This document shows, one piece after another, positions 11,056 through 22,599 of a stretch of DNA of 64,000 nucleotides; within the stretch, counting starts at the first letter, position 1, and every line of letters begins with the position of its first letter. A model generated the notes under the pieces. That model did no database searches and was not told the origin of the DNA. It saw nothing but the letters and a program-made list of their open reading frames with translations. Origin of the DNA: Cynocephalus volans (Eukaryota; Chordata; Mammalia; Dermoptera; Cynocephalidae); contig NC_084478.1 of the NCBI RefSeq assembly GCF_027409185.1, forward strand, positions 84,551,624 through 84,615,623. Reading direction: 5' to 3'. Position numbers and translations under genes: made by a program.

Positions 11056-11825
11056 GCGTCAGGCTTAGGCAGGGGCAGGTTTGATGTTATATTTTGACAT
11101 ACAGTTCCATATCCTCACCCAGGAATGGAATAAAATAGAATGACAAAGGAGATCTGAAATGTGGGTGTGGGTAAGGCTTCAGAGGTTCTGAGTGAAGAAC
11201 TGATCCAAGTCCTAAATGACTGAGTTGTTCTGATTAGTTAGAAAAAATGCACAGCAACAGAGGCAAAAACTTTTCCCCATTTCTGAGAAAAATTTAAGGG
11301 TAGGGCTTGAATTATCAAGTGTTACTAACATAAATGGCTGTTTTATGTTTCTATGAAAAATTCCTCTGTGATTACAAGAAAGCAAAACAGGAAAGAAGGA
11401 AAAGAGGGAGAGGGGAAAGAGAGAGTAAATACAGAAGTAGAGAAGAGTAACTATATAAAGAGACAAGCCATGGGCTTAGTTCATTTTTCTTCTTAAATTC
11501 CAGGGCTGCCTGCCTCTGAAGCCCAGTCTTATCTATAACATCCTGATATTACTTAGTGGAGCTTTGAGAACTTCCCTTGTGGAAAGCCTATGTTGAACTG
11601 CAACAAGACAGGCATGACTGGGGTCTATGCGTATCCCGTGTGATAGTCCCAGCTCACCACAGTACCAGGAAGTTGCTGCTCTACTCACAAGGGCTAATAT
11701 ATGCCTATTTCTCCCCCTTCCTCAAACCAGGCCTCTACCTTAGCAGATGTGGAACAAAAGAACCTTTGAAGAAAATAATCTCAGAGCTTCAGTCTGAGTT
11801 ATAGCTGGAAAGTTCATGGCATTTT
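11056..11825. other. Unassigned intergenic sequence
   Basis: Moderately AT-rich, with no recognised family or gene. Open frames under 90 codons have no support. Confidence 0.4.
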
Positions 11826-11829
11826 GAAT

Positions 11830-11992
11830 AATCTAAACTTTATTAAGTATTTTTACAGGCCCTGTGCTAGGAGCTCATACGTTCACTTATATAATTCCAT
11901 CATTAAAACAACCAGGTAAGGAAACTAAAACTCATTGAGTTTAAGAAATCCGCCTAAAGTCATATAAATATTAAAACTCAGGTGCCTCTGAA
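11830..11992 (-). mobile_element. MIR SINE, reverse orientation
   Basis: Matches the reverse complement of the MIR core: 'GGCCCTGTGCTAGGAGCTCATACG', 'TATATAATTCCATCATTAAAACAACC', 'GGAAACTAAAACTCATTGAG' and 'CCTAAAGTCATATAAATATTAAAACTCAGG'. Confidence 0.75.
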
Positions 11993-12369
11993 AGAAAAGA
12001 TAACATAACTTTAACCATAAACAATCATGGCCCTGAGACTGAATAGGAGAGTAAAGCTGGTAACTTCCAAGGAGGAGGTGAATTTAAATCTTACCTGATT
12101 CCAGATCACTTGTACTGCCCCTGGTGTGCTTGGAGAGGTCTCTCTCTCTTTTTCAAACACATTTCATTCACAGGTGTGTGTGCACACACACAAACACAAA
12201 AAACACGTACAATCTGCGTTCATATGGTCTATACTCAGCAGTTAACAGTATTATTTCTCTGCCCTTACCCATGAGCAATTTTAAGTTAAAGGTGGCAACT
12301 GCCAGAGTTTTCATGGGAGCTTAACATGTTGGAAATCTCCAACCTTAACCTAAGGTGTGTTCACTTCAG

Positions 12370-12705
12370 AAGTCAAGCAGATCCCAGCATTCTCACAGAA
12401 TACCTTAGATGCCCTTCCCTGTCTTCCCATAATACCCTGGATATATTGTCATCTATCCATTCATCCAACTCATGGCACTCCTCTAATATATGTGAGCAAC
12501 CGTGTTACTATTTGGAGTCTCTATCATTTTGATTACTACTGTCTTTTTTTGTAATTGTCAATTTTAGTATAATGTATCTCACTAGGATGAATGCTTTGGA
12601 AGAAGGTACTGTGCATTATTCATCATTACATATCTAGGGCTTAGCTACATATGGGCACAGCTCTGAGCAGGCTATCAACAAATATTGGGGACTGAATGAA
12701 AAATT
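12370..12705 (+). mobile_element. L2 LINE terminal fragment
   Basis: A weak L2 match that is clearest at the 3' end: 'TGTGCATTATTCATCATTACATATCTAGGGCTTAG...' and 'TCAACAAATATTGGGGACTGAATG'. The 5' limit is approximate. Confidence 0.55.
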
Positions 12706-12744
12706 TTATTAGGTGTATAGTGTATATAAGAAATGAGAGGCTTG

Positions 12745-12839
12745 GTGGTGGTTGGTTAATTCACTTGGTTAAAGCATGGTGCTGATAACACCAAGGTCAA
12801 GTGTTTCGATCCCCATACCAGCCAGCCACCAAAAAAAAA

Positions 12840-12871
<32 letters not shown>

Positions 12872-12877
12872 AAAAAA
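12745..12877 (+). mobile_element. CYN-type SINE derived from tRNA-Ile
   Basis: A tRNA-derived SINE with an A-box-like 'TTAATTCACTTGG', the tRNA-Ile-like middle 'GTGGTGCTGATAACACCAAGG' (as 'ATGGTGCTGATAACACCAAG') and a B-box region 'TGTTTCGATCCCC'. The body is followed by an A-rich tail with G interruptions to 12877. The overall plan is that of an A-tailed tRNA-Ile(AAU) SINE, which I associate with colugos. The exact 5' end is uncertain by 2-3 bases and I see no clear target duplication. Confidence 0.8.
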
Positions 12878-12921
12878 CACAAGGAGACAAAAGTATAAAC
12901 TAAATGGAATAAAAACCCCAT

Positions 12922-14879
12922 TGTATTAGTCCATTTTGTGTTGCTATCCATTCATGAGGGATCTGCCCCCATGACTCAAACAGCTTCCAGCACTGCCACA
13001 CTGGGTATCAGATTTCCACATGAGTTTTGGCAGGGACAACACATCCAAACTCTATCATTCCACCCCTGGCCCCCCAAAACTCATGGCACTTTCACATACA
13101 AAATACAATCATTCCATCCCAACAGTCCTAAAAGTCTTAGCTTGTTCCAGCACCAACTTAAAAGTCCAAAGTCTCATCTGAGACCAAAGGCTAAATTCCT
13201 TCCAGCTGTGAACCTGTAAAAATCAAAGACAAATGTATCTACTGCCAAGATAAAATGGTGGAACAGACATTGGGTGCATGTTCCCATTCCAAGAAGGAGG
13301 AATAGGCCAGAAGAAAGGAGAAATAGGCCCCAAACAAGTCCAAAACCCAGCAGCACAGACATTATGTCTTAAAACTCCAAAATGATGTTCTTTGACTCCA
13401 ACTCCTGCATCCTGGGCACAATTGGGCATCTGGGCCCCCACAACCTTGGGTAGCCTCGCTCCCACAGCTCTGCCAGGCATGGCACACTGAGCAGCACTGG
13501 TGCCTGTAACTTTTCCAGGCCGGAGTTGTATGTTATCAGTGGCCATACAGATCTGGGGTCCTGGCAGCAGCCCTACTGCCTTGGCTCTACTAGACCTCTC
13601 TGTGGGGGCACCAACCCCATTTTTCTGCTCAGCATCGCTCTAGTAGATGGCCTTTGCAGTGTCTCTGCCCCTGCGGCAGGTCTCTGCCTGGGCCCCCAGG
13701 CTTTTCCATACATCCTCTGGAACCTGGGTGGAGGCTGCCATGCCTCCACTTCTCTCACATCCTACCAGCCTGCAGACTTAACACAACATGGTCACCACCA
13801 AGGTTTCAGGCTTCTACTGTCCAGAGCTGATGCATGAACCACACTTGGAGCTGCTTGAGGCAGGGCTGCTTCAGCAAAAGCAGCTGGAATGCAGGGAGCA
13901 GGATCCCAAGGGCAGCTGTGCCCCAGGTCTGTCTGCTGGGACAATTCAGTCCTTATAGGCCTCACACCTGTGATGGGCAGGGCACCCTTCCAGACTTCTC
14001 AAATGCCTTTAGGGCTTTTTCCCGATTGTCCTAGTTCTTAGCATCTGGCTGCCTCATCACCAAACTAATGTTTTTAGCAACCAGTTTATCTGCTTCACCC
14101 TTGAGCTTTTCTCCTGCTCTCCACTTCTCTACCACATGGCCAGGCTGCAAAGTTTCCAAATCTTTATGCTCTGCTTCCCTTTAAATTCTGGCTTTACATC
14201 ATGCCTTTTCTGCCATAACTCAGCATAGGCTGTTAAAAGTAACCATGCAGCTTCCTTAATGCTTTGCTGCTTAGAAATATCTTTCTATCTGCATTCTGGT
14301 CACAACCATTTAACCAATCTCTAAAATGTTCCAAACATTCTCTCATCTTTTTGTCTCCTTCTAAGTCCTCCAAACTCCTCAAACCTTTGCCCATTACCCA
14401 GTTCCAAAGCTGCATCCACATTTTCAGGTATCTGTATACCAACACCCCACTCCTCGGTACCAATTTTCTGTATTAGTCCGTTTTGTGTTGCTATAACAGA
14501 AATACCTGAAACTGGGTAATTTATAAGGAAAAGAGGTTTATTTGGCTTACGATTCTGGGACAGCTGCATCTGGCATGGGCCTCAGGCTGCTTCTAATCAT
14601 GGTGGAAAGCGGCAGGCAGCCAGGAGCTACAAGCAGATCACGTGGTGAGAGGAAGCAAGAGAGAGAGAGAGGGGAGGTGCCAGGGTCTTTTTAAACAACC
14701 AGCTCTCATGGGAACTAATAGAGTGAGAACTCACTCATTAATCCCCTCTCCCGCAGGGAGAGCATTAATCCATTCATGAGGGATCTACCCCTGTGACTCA
14801 ATCAGTTTCCAACACTGCCACATTGGGGATCAAATTTCCACATTAGTTTTCGAGGGGACAACATATCCAAACTCCATCA
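12922..14879 (-). mobile_element. ERVL-MaLR provirus (THE1/MST-like), 3' LTR deleted internally
   Basis: The 3' LTR at 12922 to about 13057 has lost its middle: 'GTGTTGCTAT' is joined directly to 'CCATTCATGAGGGATCT', skipping about 280 bp that are present in the other LTR. The internal region is at about 13058-14470 and the full 5' LTR at 14471-14879. The internal region matches THE1/MST-type internal sequence as remembered ('CTACCACATGGCCAGGCTGC', 'GGTACCAATTTTCTGTATTAGTC'). CCCCA occurs at both outer edges (12916-12920 and 14880-14884), which fits the 5-bp duplication of ERVL elements. No gag/pol frame survives. Confidence 0.85.
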
Positions 14880-14885
14880 CCCCAC

Positions 14886-15480
14886 TAAGGGTAGAGAGAT
14901 GACACCATGTTGAAGGTGGAATACTAAAAGGGAAGCTCTTGTATTACCCACGAATCACCCTTTACAAAATAAATCATGGTCTCTACATTCAGAGAAGAAT
15001 ACATCTTAGGTATAATGACAAAATAATACCCAGCCCTATAATAGAAGCCCTATCCTATCAATCTCAGGTCTGCTTTATGGGGCTCAGTCTGCCCATCATA
15101 CAGCTACTGATTTTGATACAATCCTCTGGTACACCGGGGACAGTAGAAGTGAAGAGGATGAATATGAAAGCTCTTTCTTCTAGGAATAAATACCTTCTAC
15201 TCTGACTCACTGGCCTCTCTTGTCTGTTTCTCAAAGTATTAGAAGTTCTGAACCCTCAAGGCTTATTCAGAAGAAGTGTTGTGCTCTCAGACCTACATGC
15301 TTCTTAACTATGCAAAGAGTTGAAAGGCCAACTTTGCTTCCCAGTTACCCTAGAGATAGTAGATTTTATCTATAAATTCTGTTGATGGGGCTCATCCCAT
15401 ATTCTTTAGGTTCCATTCATTTATAAGATGTTGCTGCTTTCAATGTGTCAAACCAGTTCTTTTCTTGCTGGCCAAGGAGG
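14886..15480. other. Unassigned intergenic sequence
   Basis: No recognised gene or repeat. The 88-codon frame at 14939-15205 has no support. Confidence 0.4.
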
Positions 15481-15487
15481 CTGAAAT

Positions 15488-15590
15488 ATATATATTTTTT
15501 CAGCAGCCAGCTGGTACTGGGACCTGAACCCTCGACCTTGGTGTTATCAGCACCACACTCTAACCATATGACCTAACCTGCCAGACCTGC
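15488..15590 (-). mobile_element. CYN-type SINE, reverse orientation
   Basis: The reverse complement reads GGTTAGGTCATATGGTTAGAG, then the tRNA-Ile core 'GTGGTGCTGATAACACCAAG', then 'GAGGGTTCAGGTCC' (B-box region), ending in an A/T-rich tail. CTGAAAT flanks both sides (15481-15487 and 15591-15597), consistent with a target-site duplication. Confidence 0.8.
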
Positions 15591-15726
15591 CTGAAATGTC
15601 TTATGGTGCTTTGCACAGTGTTGAAGGATCATGCAGGACTTCTGATTTTCATTTATGTTGCAGGTGGCATCAGGAAGCAAGCAGCTCATTGTTTCTCTAT
15701 ATAGCTGCTTATCAATAGTAAATGAA

Positions 15727-16104
15727 AGCATAGTTTGTGCTAACAAAATACCACAGATTAGGCAATTCATAAACAGTAGAAATTTATTTCTCACAATTCT
15801 GGAGGCTGGGAAGTTCAAGATCAAGGTGCCAGCTAGTGAAGGCCTGGTCTCTCTGCTTCCAAGATGGCACATTGTTGCTACATCCTTAGGAGGAGAGGAA
15901 CAGTGTTGTCACAAGGTGGAAGGGATGGAAGGGGCATAAAGGGGCAAACTCCCTCTGTCAAGCTCTCTTATAAGGGCACCTAATCCCATTCATGAGAGCT
16001 CTGCCTCAATCACTACCCAAAGGATACACCTCCCAATATTGTTGCATTGAGAATTAAGTTTCAATGTGAATTTTGGAAGGGATAAACACATTCAAACCAT
16101 AGCA
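15727..16104 (-). mobile_element. MLT1-like ERVL-MaLR LTR
   Basis: A reverse-orientation LTR. It runs from 'TTTGTGCTAACAAAATACCACAGATTAGG' through 'AATTTATTTCTCACAATTCTGGAGGCTGGGAAG', 'TCCCATTCATGAGAGCTCTGCC' and 'CACTACCCAAAGGATACACCTCC' to 'TTCAAACCATAGCA'. This is the typical mammal-wide MLT1 layout. No internal region is attached. Confidence 0.75.
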
Positions 16105-16345
16105 AAAAGCTTCCATAAATTGAGCAGTTCTCCTAAGTTAGGTAATGTTTCACATTACTGATTTCAGAATAACTCTACAAATTAGGTATTTTTGTTTCCA
16201 TTTAATATTTGGAAAAAAAAAACACAAAAAATGAGACCCTGTTCAAAAAGAGTAAATGGAAGAATTAGGACTTAAATTCAAGGTCTAAGTTCATCACTAG
16301 TTGGTATTATAGATATTGAGTGGTGTTTCTTGGGTTTTCCTTTCT

Positions 16346-17964
16346 TTTTTAAAAGTTTTTTTATTGAATCATAATTAGTTATGCATACCTGGGGGGGGGT
16401 TCAACGTTGACATATGTTGATCAAATCAATATTACCAGCATATATATTGTTACAAATCGTACTTATTCTTTATGCCCCTGGTCCAATCTCTCCCTATACC
16501 CCTCTCCCTCCCCCCTCCCACCTCTGATAACCCTAGATTTCTTCTCTCCTTCTGAAAGAGTAATGGTTACTCTGTTGATTTGTTGCCTAGATGATCTGTC
16601 CAATGCTGAGAGGTGTGTTCAAGTCCCCCAATATTATCGTAGAGCAGATGCTTCTTCTGTCCCTCTGGAATGGGCTTTGTGAAGAGAGACATCCTCTTCT
16701 TTTCTTTGGTCTATGCTGGTGACTCTCCTTGTGTCAATGCACTCCAGTGGCTGGTGGACCATCAGCATGGTGGTTGTGGTGTCTAGCCACTATTGCAGCA
16801 GCCGTGGTTATTGCGGTGGCTGTAGTGGGCCTCCCACATGGAGGTGATGTTTTTGGCATGCTCCTTGATGCTGGCAGTGTGCCTGGTTGTGTGTGGGGGG
16901 ATCCGGTCCCCAGATTCAGACCTCAGGACTCTAGGAGGGCCCTGAGGCACTAGCGGTGTGCCTGGTTGTGGGGGGGTGGGGTGGGTCCAGTCCCTGGCTC
17001 CATACCTCAGGTTCCCAGGTGGGCCCTGAGATGGTGGTGGTGTGCCTGGCTGTGTGTGTGTGGGGGGGATCTGGTCCCCACCTCCATGCCTCAGGTCCCT
17101 GGGTGGGCTCTGAGGTGCTGGCAGTGTGCCTGGGCTGGAACTTTTTGTCCTTTGCTTACTTCTAAAATGGTGGAACTTTCTGTGGGGACCAGTACTTGAG
17201 CTCTGTGGTTTAGCTCAATTGCTGCTTTGCTGCTGATTCCCTAGCGAAGGCTTTTTGTGCAGCTCAGGTTTTAATGGTTGACCTTATAGGTGCTTCTGGC
17301 TCTCCAGGGACCCGGTGCACCTGTGTTGTGTAGAAACTCTGATCTGGGCTGAGTCTTTTCATCAAACTGCATCCCATGCAATTCTATATTCCTGACCAGT
17401 CTCCTCTGAGTGGTCCTTCACTGATTGGGGTGCAGATCAGCTGTCCTTGCTGTACCCCAGTGTTCCCCTGGTGGGCCTGTCTCCCCCACTGCCTGTGCTG
17501 CAAACATTTCCCATGGGACCAGCTGTGTGCCAGTCCCTTGTGATGACTCACCAGCCTCTGAGTGGCTCCTTTTTTTCAGTTGTTGTGGCTCCTCACTCCT
17601 GCGTGGATCCACAGGAACACTATTAGTGGTCTTGCTGTCCTGGGTGCCACCAAGGCCCTCTTCTCCCCTGCTGCCTCCAAGCAACTCCATCCGAAGGGCA
17701 CAGCTGTGGCTTTTGCCGGCTCCTGCTCTGTGTGCTTACCAGCTTCAGCCTTAAAGCAGCAGTAGCATGAAATGGTCGGAGTAGTTTTTTTCTCTCGTCG
17801 TGGCTTCTCCCACCTTCATGCACTCCGTAGGTCTCTCCTCCTCTTCCCCTGAGCTCTAGCGGCCCCAGCTTGGCTGTTGTTGCTTTTTTATAGTTGTGCA
17901 TTTGTTGATTTGTGGGAAAGAGTGACGCTGGGGACTGTCTATTCCGCCATCTTGACCAGAAGCC
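16346..17964 (-). mobile_element. Internally deleted mini-L1 with target duplications
   Basis: A 1.6-kb L1 that keeps both ends. The 3' UTR lies at about 16346-16575. It is joined to a scrap of the ORF2 endonuclease region (about 16576-16650, 'TTGCCTAGATGATCTGTCCAATG'), which is joined to a 5' UTR ending at the YY1-like 'GCCATCTTGAC' near 17947. The perfect 15-bp repeat TGGGTTTTCCTTTCT lies at 16331-16345 and 17965-17979. ORF1 and nearly all of ORF2 are missing. The 5' UTR contains about 80-bp tandem monomers (16868-17138). Confidence 0.85.
16868..17138 (-). repeat. Tandem monomers in the L1 5' UTR (about 3.3 x 80 bp)
   Basis: Successive units at 16868-16946, 16947-17030, 17031-17114 and a partial unit at 17115-17138. 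Each begins like 'CTGGCAGTGTGCCTGG', continues GTGTGTGGGGG..TC.GGTCCC and ends 'GGGCCCTGAG' or 'GGGCTCTGAG'. They lie in the promoter end of the mini-L1, where monomer arrays are known to act as promoters in mouse L1. Confidence 0.8.
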
Positions 17965-18489
17965 TGGGTTTTCCTTTCTGAGAAGCAAATCTGTTCACCA
18001 GCTATGAAAGAGCAGTAGCTGGAGTTCATGGTCAGCCTGGCAGCACTATCTTACTACAGCACCCTTGGGAGCACTAAAGCTACTATTGATGGCAAGGGGG
18101 ATGGAGAATGGGATTCTGGACATGACACAAGGCTGAGAGGGACTTATGGAAACTAGTGAATGTGAAAGAGAGCAGTACTGGTGGCATCTGTGTCATGTTG
18201 TCAACCTGTCAACTCCTGTTGGCCACTGCACCCCAAGAAAGAACAAGATCTTCAGGGATTTGTCAGTCTCCATGTCAAAAGAGATGCAATACATTGTGTC
18301 ACTTCTTGTAACAACTGTGTCAGATTGGTCAGATGGCATCCTGAGGAACTGTTGTTTTTTCTCCTGATCATAAAACAGTCCTGGAATATGATCATCACTC
18401 TCACATGTAACAGCTTCAGCAAGGTGGCAAAGCCATCTCTTTTACCTGTTCCTTGTTAGATTTTGTTAATGAGGATTTCTCTTTCATGG

Positions 18490-19430
18490 AATACTCTCTT
18501 ACAAGATATCTAATCAGAGCCCCACTTTAATTTTCTCCCAGCTTTTGGTGAAAATTTTCAAGGCCAACTGAGTTTGCTTTCCTGTCTATAATCTGATAGC
18601 CAAACAGTCCATAAAAACTATGCCCCTGAAGAGTGTCTACATGTCTATTTTGCTACTCAATTCCTGTTCAAGAATTCACTGACTTCATTGTCTCTACTGC
18701 ATATCAGGCATGGCTTCTAACTTATCTGCATGAATTTAACTCTATTACTTTTTGAGACATACTTTATCACATATTTTAATGTAATTATTGTAAATGTTCC
18801 GTGGATACTGGAAAATAATATGTATTATATAATATTGAATTCAGGGTTCAGAATATATCCATTAAATCAAGTTTGTTCATGTTGTTCAAAACTTCTAAAT
18901 TTTTATTAAATTATTGGCTGTTTGATCAATCAGTTTCTGAGAGATATTAAAATATCCCACTCTTTTAATGGATTTGTTTATTTCTGCTTGTAATTTTTTC
19001 AATTTTTGCTTTATGTATTTTGAGGCTGTGTTACTATAAGGTGTCTGGGAGAAGACCCAATCTGGAAAGGCATCCTGGGGTCACTGTTGTGCTCCCTCCT
19101 GATACAGAACATACCATGTGATCACTAGAGATGTCATCTCTAACAGCCTACTTTCACATTAAGTAGCCTTATAAGCTGACATAAGTCAACCCCTGTACAT
19201 ACCATGATTAGATAGACTAACTTACATGATTTCTGACCATAGTCCTATTTTTTCTCTCAGCTTTTAATGATCAGTTTCAAGGTCATTTCAAGTTTGCCTT
19301 TCCCATATAGTCTGACAGCCTCCAAGACCATGTGATTCATGTTCAAAGGGAATATCTATATGGTTTCACCACTTGCAAATAGCAGCACTCATCCAAGTGC
19401 CTTGCCACTGACAAACTCATATTTAGTAAC
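18490..19430. repeat. Degenerate repeat pair of unknown family around an L1 fragment
   Basis: About 18520-18690 and about 19230-19390 align with each other. Shared blocks are 'TTTTCTCCCAGCTTTT' with 'TTTTCTCTCAGCTTTT', 'TTTCAAGGCCAACTGAGTTTGC' with 'TTTCAAGGTCATTTCAAGTTTGC', and 'ATAATCTGATAGCC' with 'ATAGTCTGACAGCC'. A minus-strand L1 ORF2 fragment separates them. They could be two copies of one unlisted LTR or DNA element. I cannot name the family. Confidence 0.5.
18770..19050 (-). mobile_element. Old L1 ORF2 fragment
   Basis: Reverse-orientation L1 endonuclease-region text: 'TATTGGCTGTTTGATCAATCAGTTTCTGAGAG', 'ATATCCCACTCTTTTAATGGATTTGTTTATTTCTGC' and 'TTTGAGGCTGTGTTACTATAAGG'. Confidence 0.65.
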
Positions 19431-20740
19431 TTACTGCCTTTCTCTTCCCTATCTCCTAGCAATTATAACTTTCACCTTCTCCACACTCCTGCGATCCCTG
19501 GCATAACCGATACTTGGCATCTTAGTCAGGACTGTGATGCCTTCTTGTTTCACCCATGGCGTGTCCGTGTTACCTGTTTAAGGAAGAAGCTGAAGGGACA
19601 ATTCAATCCTGCTTTTCCAAAAAATAGAGGGAATCATCCCAGTGGATTTCCATCTCCAGTTTTCTTACCCCACACCAAAAGTTCTCTTTGTTGTAGTTCT
19701 TAAAGTCCACCAACTCTTCCATTTTATGTGCTGCCTTTTGTTCCTGGCCTATTCCTCTCTCCCTTATTTTAATAGGCAGCAACTTTGAGTCCATCTGAAA
19801 CAATAGGTGTGAGTGCAAAGACAAACACTTATTTTACTCTGCTTGGGCTGGTTTCCTTCCCTAACAGTGAGAAAAGCTCTAGGTGACAGTTTTATCTCCT
19901 GCTGTTTTGGAGTGCAGAATTTGCAGTATTGGGGGACCCAATTCCTGGTCTCTGCAAGTATCTAAGTCTGTGAGTAGTTGAGTAGTGTGTAGGTACCTTA
20001 TTTTTAAAAAAGTAAAACTAACCCTAACAAACAAACCATGGACATATTATACACGTTAATGTTTTTTGTTTGTTTGGGTTGGGTTTTTTTTTTTTTTTTT
20101 AATGTGAAGGCAGTGAATCTTCCCCCAAAATTAGATAAAGCAAATTACCTAAGTGCTTCCTCAAGTAGAAGGACAGGTGGGTCTCTTGGATATATTCATA
20201 TCTACTTGTTATGCACCAATCTGGCCATCGGTTTGAGTCTACCTTTCCATGTTATTCTTGTCTATTGACCTCCTGGTCAGGTCTCTGCATTCACTAACGT
20301 TCAGCATCAATGTGGGTGGTCCATCTTACATTCAGACTTCTGGGTTACATACAAACTAAGACTACTACTCTTGCAGAATCATGTCCTCCAGCTTTAGCTG
20401 TTCCCTGAGAACTTCCCTCCATCTCCCTGTAAGATTGGTTCTTCCACTCCTCTGAGCTACTATTCAAAGACATTCTTCTGAAGACAAGACTTTAACACAT
20501 TCCCTCTTGCTCTTAGTTGTCCTCTTATACTTTATAGAGAAAACAGAATGTGTCTGAATGGGATTTCTCGATTTTTTACTTTTGCTGCCTCTGTTCATTC
20601 AGTTTCTCTCAAGATACACCTAGCTCAGCCTTCAGAACACTCTTGTATAATGCCAATTCCTCAGTACAGCTAAGTCTCTCTAAACCTAAAATAATTCTAA
20701 AAGTCTCTGAGTTCCTTAAAAAATTTAAAACATGATCCAT
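19431..20740. other. Unassigned intergenic sequence
   Basis: Includes a T18 run near 20083-20100. I see no gene, no RNA gene and no repeat family I can name. Confidence 0.4.
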
Positions 20741-20754
20741 TAACCACATGATTA

Positions 20755-21345
20755 GTCATATGATCCTGAAATCCCACTTTTGGGTATATACCCAAAAGAA
20801 CTGAAAGCAGGGTCTCAAAGTAATATTTGCACAACCATGTTCATAGCAACATTATACACAATAGCCAAAAGGTGAAAGCAACCCAAGTGTTTATTGATCG
20901 ATAAATGGATAAACAACATGTGGTATTTACATACAATGGAATATTATTCTGCTTTAAAAAGGAAGGAAATCCTGTCATATGCTACAACACAGATTAACCT
21001 TGAAGACATTATGCTGAGTGAAATAAGTCAGTCACAAAAAGACAAATACTTTATGATTCCACTTATATGCAGTTTCTAACATAGTCAAATTCATAGAAAC
21101 AGAAAATAGAATGATTGCCAGGGGCTGGGAGGATGGGAAAATAGGGAATTGTTTAATGGGTATTAGAATTTCAGTTTGGCAAGATGAGAAAGCTCTGGAG
21201 ATCGGTTACACAACAATCTGAATATACTTAACTGTATATATAATATACTTAACTGTATATATAATATATAATATACTACAGAACTGTACCCTTAAAAATA
21301 GTTAAGATGGTAAATTTTTGTAATCTGTTCTTTACCACAATTGAA
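20755..21345 (+). mobile_element. Old L1 (L1M-type) 3' end
   Basis: Sense L1 tail with 'TCCCACTTTTGGGTATATACCCAAAAGAA', 'TTCATAGCAACATTATACACAATAGCCAAA', 'TACAATGGAATATTATTCTGC', 'ATGATTCCACTTATATGC' and the 3' UTR segment 'GAATGATTGCCAGGGGCTGGGAGG'. A small AT-rich tandem duplication, 'CTTAACTGTATATATAATATA', lies at about 21228-21273. Confidence 0.85.
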
Positions 21346-21354
21346 AGAAAAAAA

Positions 21355-22560
21355 AAGTACCTAGACCTCATATTTCTTTCTAGCTGCAACTCTTTAGAAG
21401 AACTTTCTATTGTCACTGCCATCTCTTCTTTACCTCCCACTCTCTCTTCAACCCACTGCCATCTGACTTCTGCCCTTACCATTCCACCGAAACTGTTCTT
21501 GCTAAGGTTTCCAATGACCTCTCCATATTTCTGGGCTTAGTATACTCAACCCAGGGTATTGGGCTCTGTTCTCCACTTCTTCCTGGAAGCTCACACCTTG
21601 GCTTCTGTGACACTTGCCTTGTTCTTTGCTGATGTCTTACTGACAACTTTGTTTTTAGTCTTTTTTTTTCGCCTGCCTCTTTTTCATAAATGGTTCTGTC
21701 CTTGGCCTGCTGCTGTTTGTGTCGTTACAGTTCTTTATAGTTTTATTGAGAAAGCTCAACTAAACCTCAAGTATCAGCTATCAAATTTATATCTCTGATC
21801 AGATCTCCCTCTAGCTGGTCAATTCTGTCTAAATGTCCCATAGGCTCTTCAAATTCATCTCCTCAAATTAAACTCATCATCCCTTCTCCTGTGTTTTCTA
21901 GCTCAATGATATTCATCCCCAAATCCTATTCTGAAACCTGGAAATCATACTAGAATCCTAATTCTCTTTTATCCTCCAGTCCAAAAAGTCCGATTGATTC
22001 TAAGCCTTATTGATTCTCAAAATTCATCTCACCTGTCACTGCCTTAGTTTAGTTTTTCATCATCCACTGCCTTCAAGCTGGTCTCTTTGCCTCCAATTTT
22101 ATCTTCCTCAAATTAATCTTCTACATCCTGTTAGATTTATCCTCTTAAAACTTAAGTCTGATCATTAGGCTGGTCTACTTTAAGGCCTTCAGTAGCTTAC
22201 CATTGCTTTTAGGGTAAACTGTCAGCTCCTTAATATTCAGTATACAAAGGCCCTCTTCTCTGCTCCCTCAAAGAATTATAAATGACTGCTCCAGCTATAC
22301 TATTTTTGCAATTCCCAGCAAGGTGCCATGATGTTTAATTCAACAGTGCCTTTGCATGTGCTGTTCCTTCTGCCTGGAGTGTCCTTCCCTACATGCTTGG
22401 CTAAGTGCCCTTCATGACCCAGCTTAGGTATCCCCCATTAATGCTCCCACAGCAAACGCATATGATGCTATGCTGTGATTGCCCTTTATCTCTTCCCTTG
22501 CTATATCTAGTTCTTCCGCTATATCTAGTTCTTCCACGGCAGGGATTAAATTCTTCATTC
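21355..22560 (+). mobile_element. L2 LINE 3' portion next to PBDC1
   Basis: Sense L2 reading from the end of the reverse transcriptase region ('CTGCCCTTACCATTCCACCG', 'TAAGGTTTCCAATGACCTC', 'CTTGGCTTCTGTGACACT') into the 3' UTR ('CCTTTGCATGTGCTGTTCCTTCTGCC' at about 22351). An 18-bp direct duplication (CTATATCTAGTTCTTCCG) lies at 22501-22538. It ends about 400 bp upstream of the PBDC1 start codon. Confidence 0.8.
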
Positions 22561-22599
22561 CTACACTCCAGCCCCAGGCACCATGGCTGTTTGTGATTT

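Noticed and set aside
21307..21798. Overlapping frames of 77 and 79 codons upstream of PBDC1
   Set aside because: They fall in an L2 element and reflect its degraded sequence.
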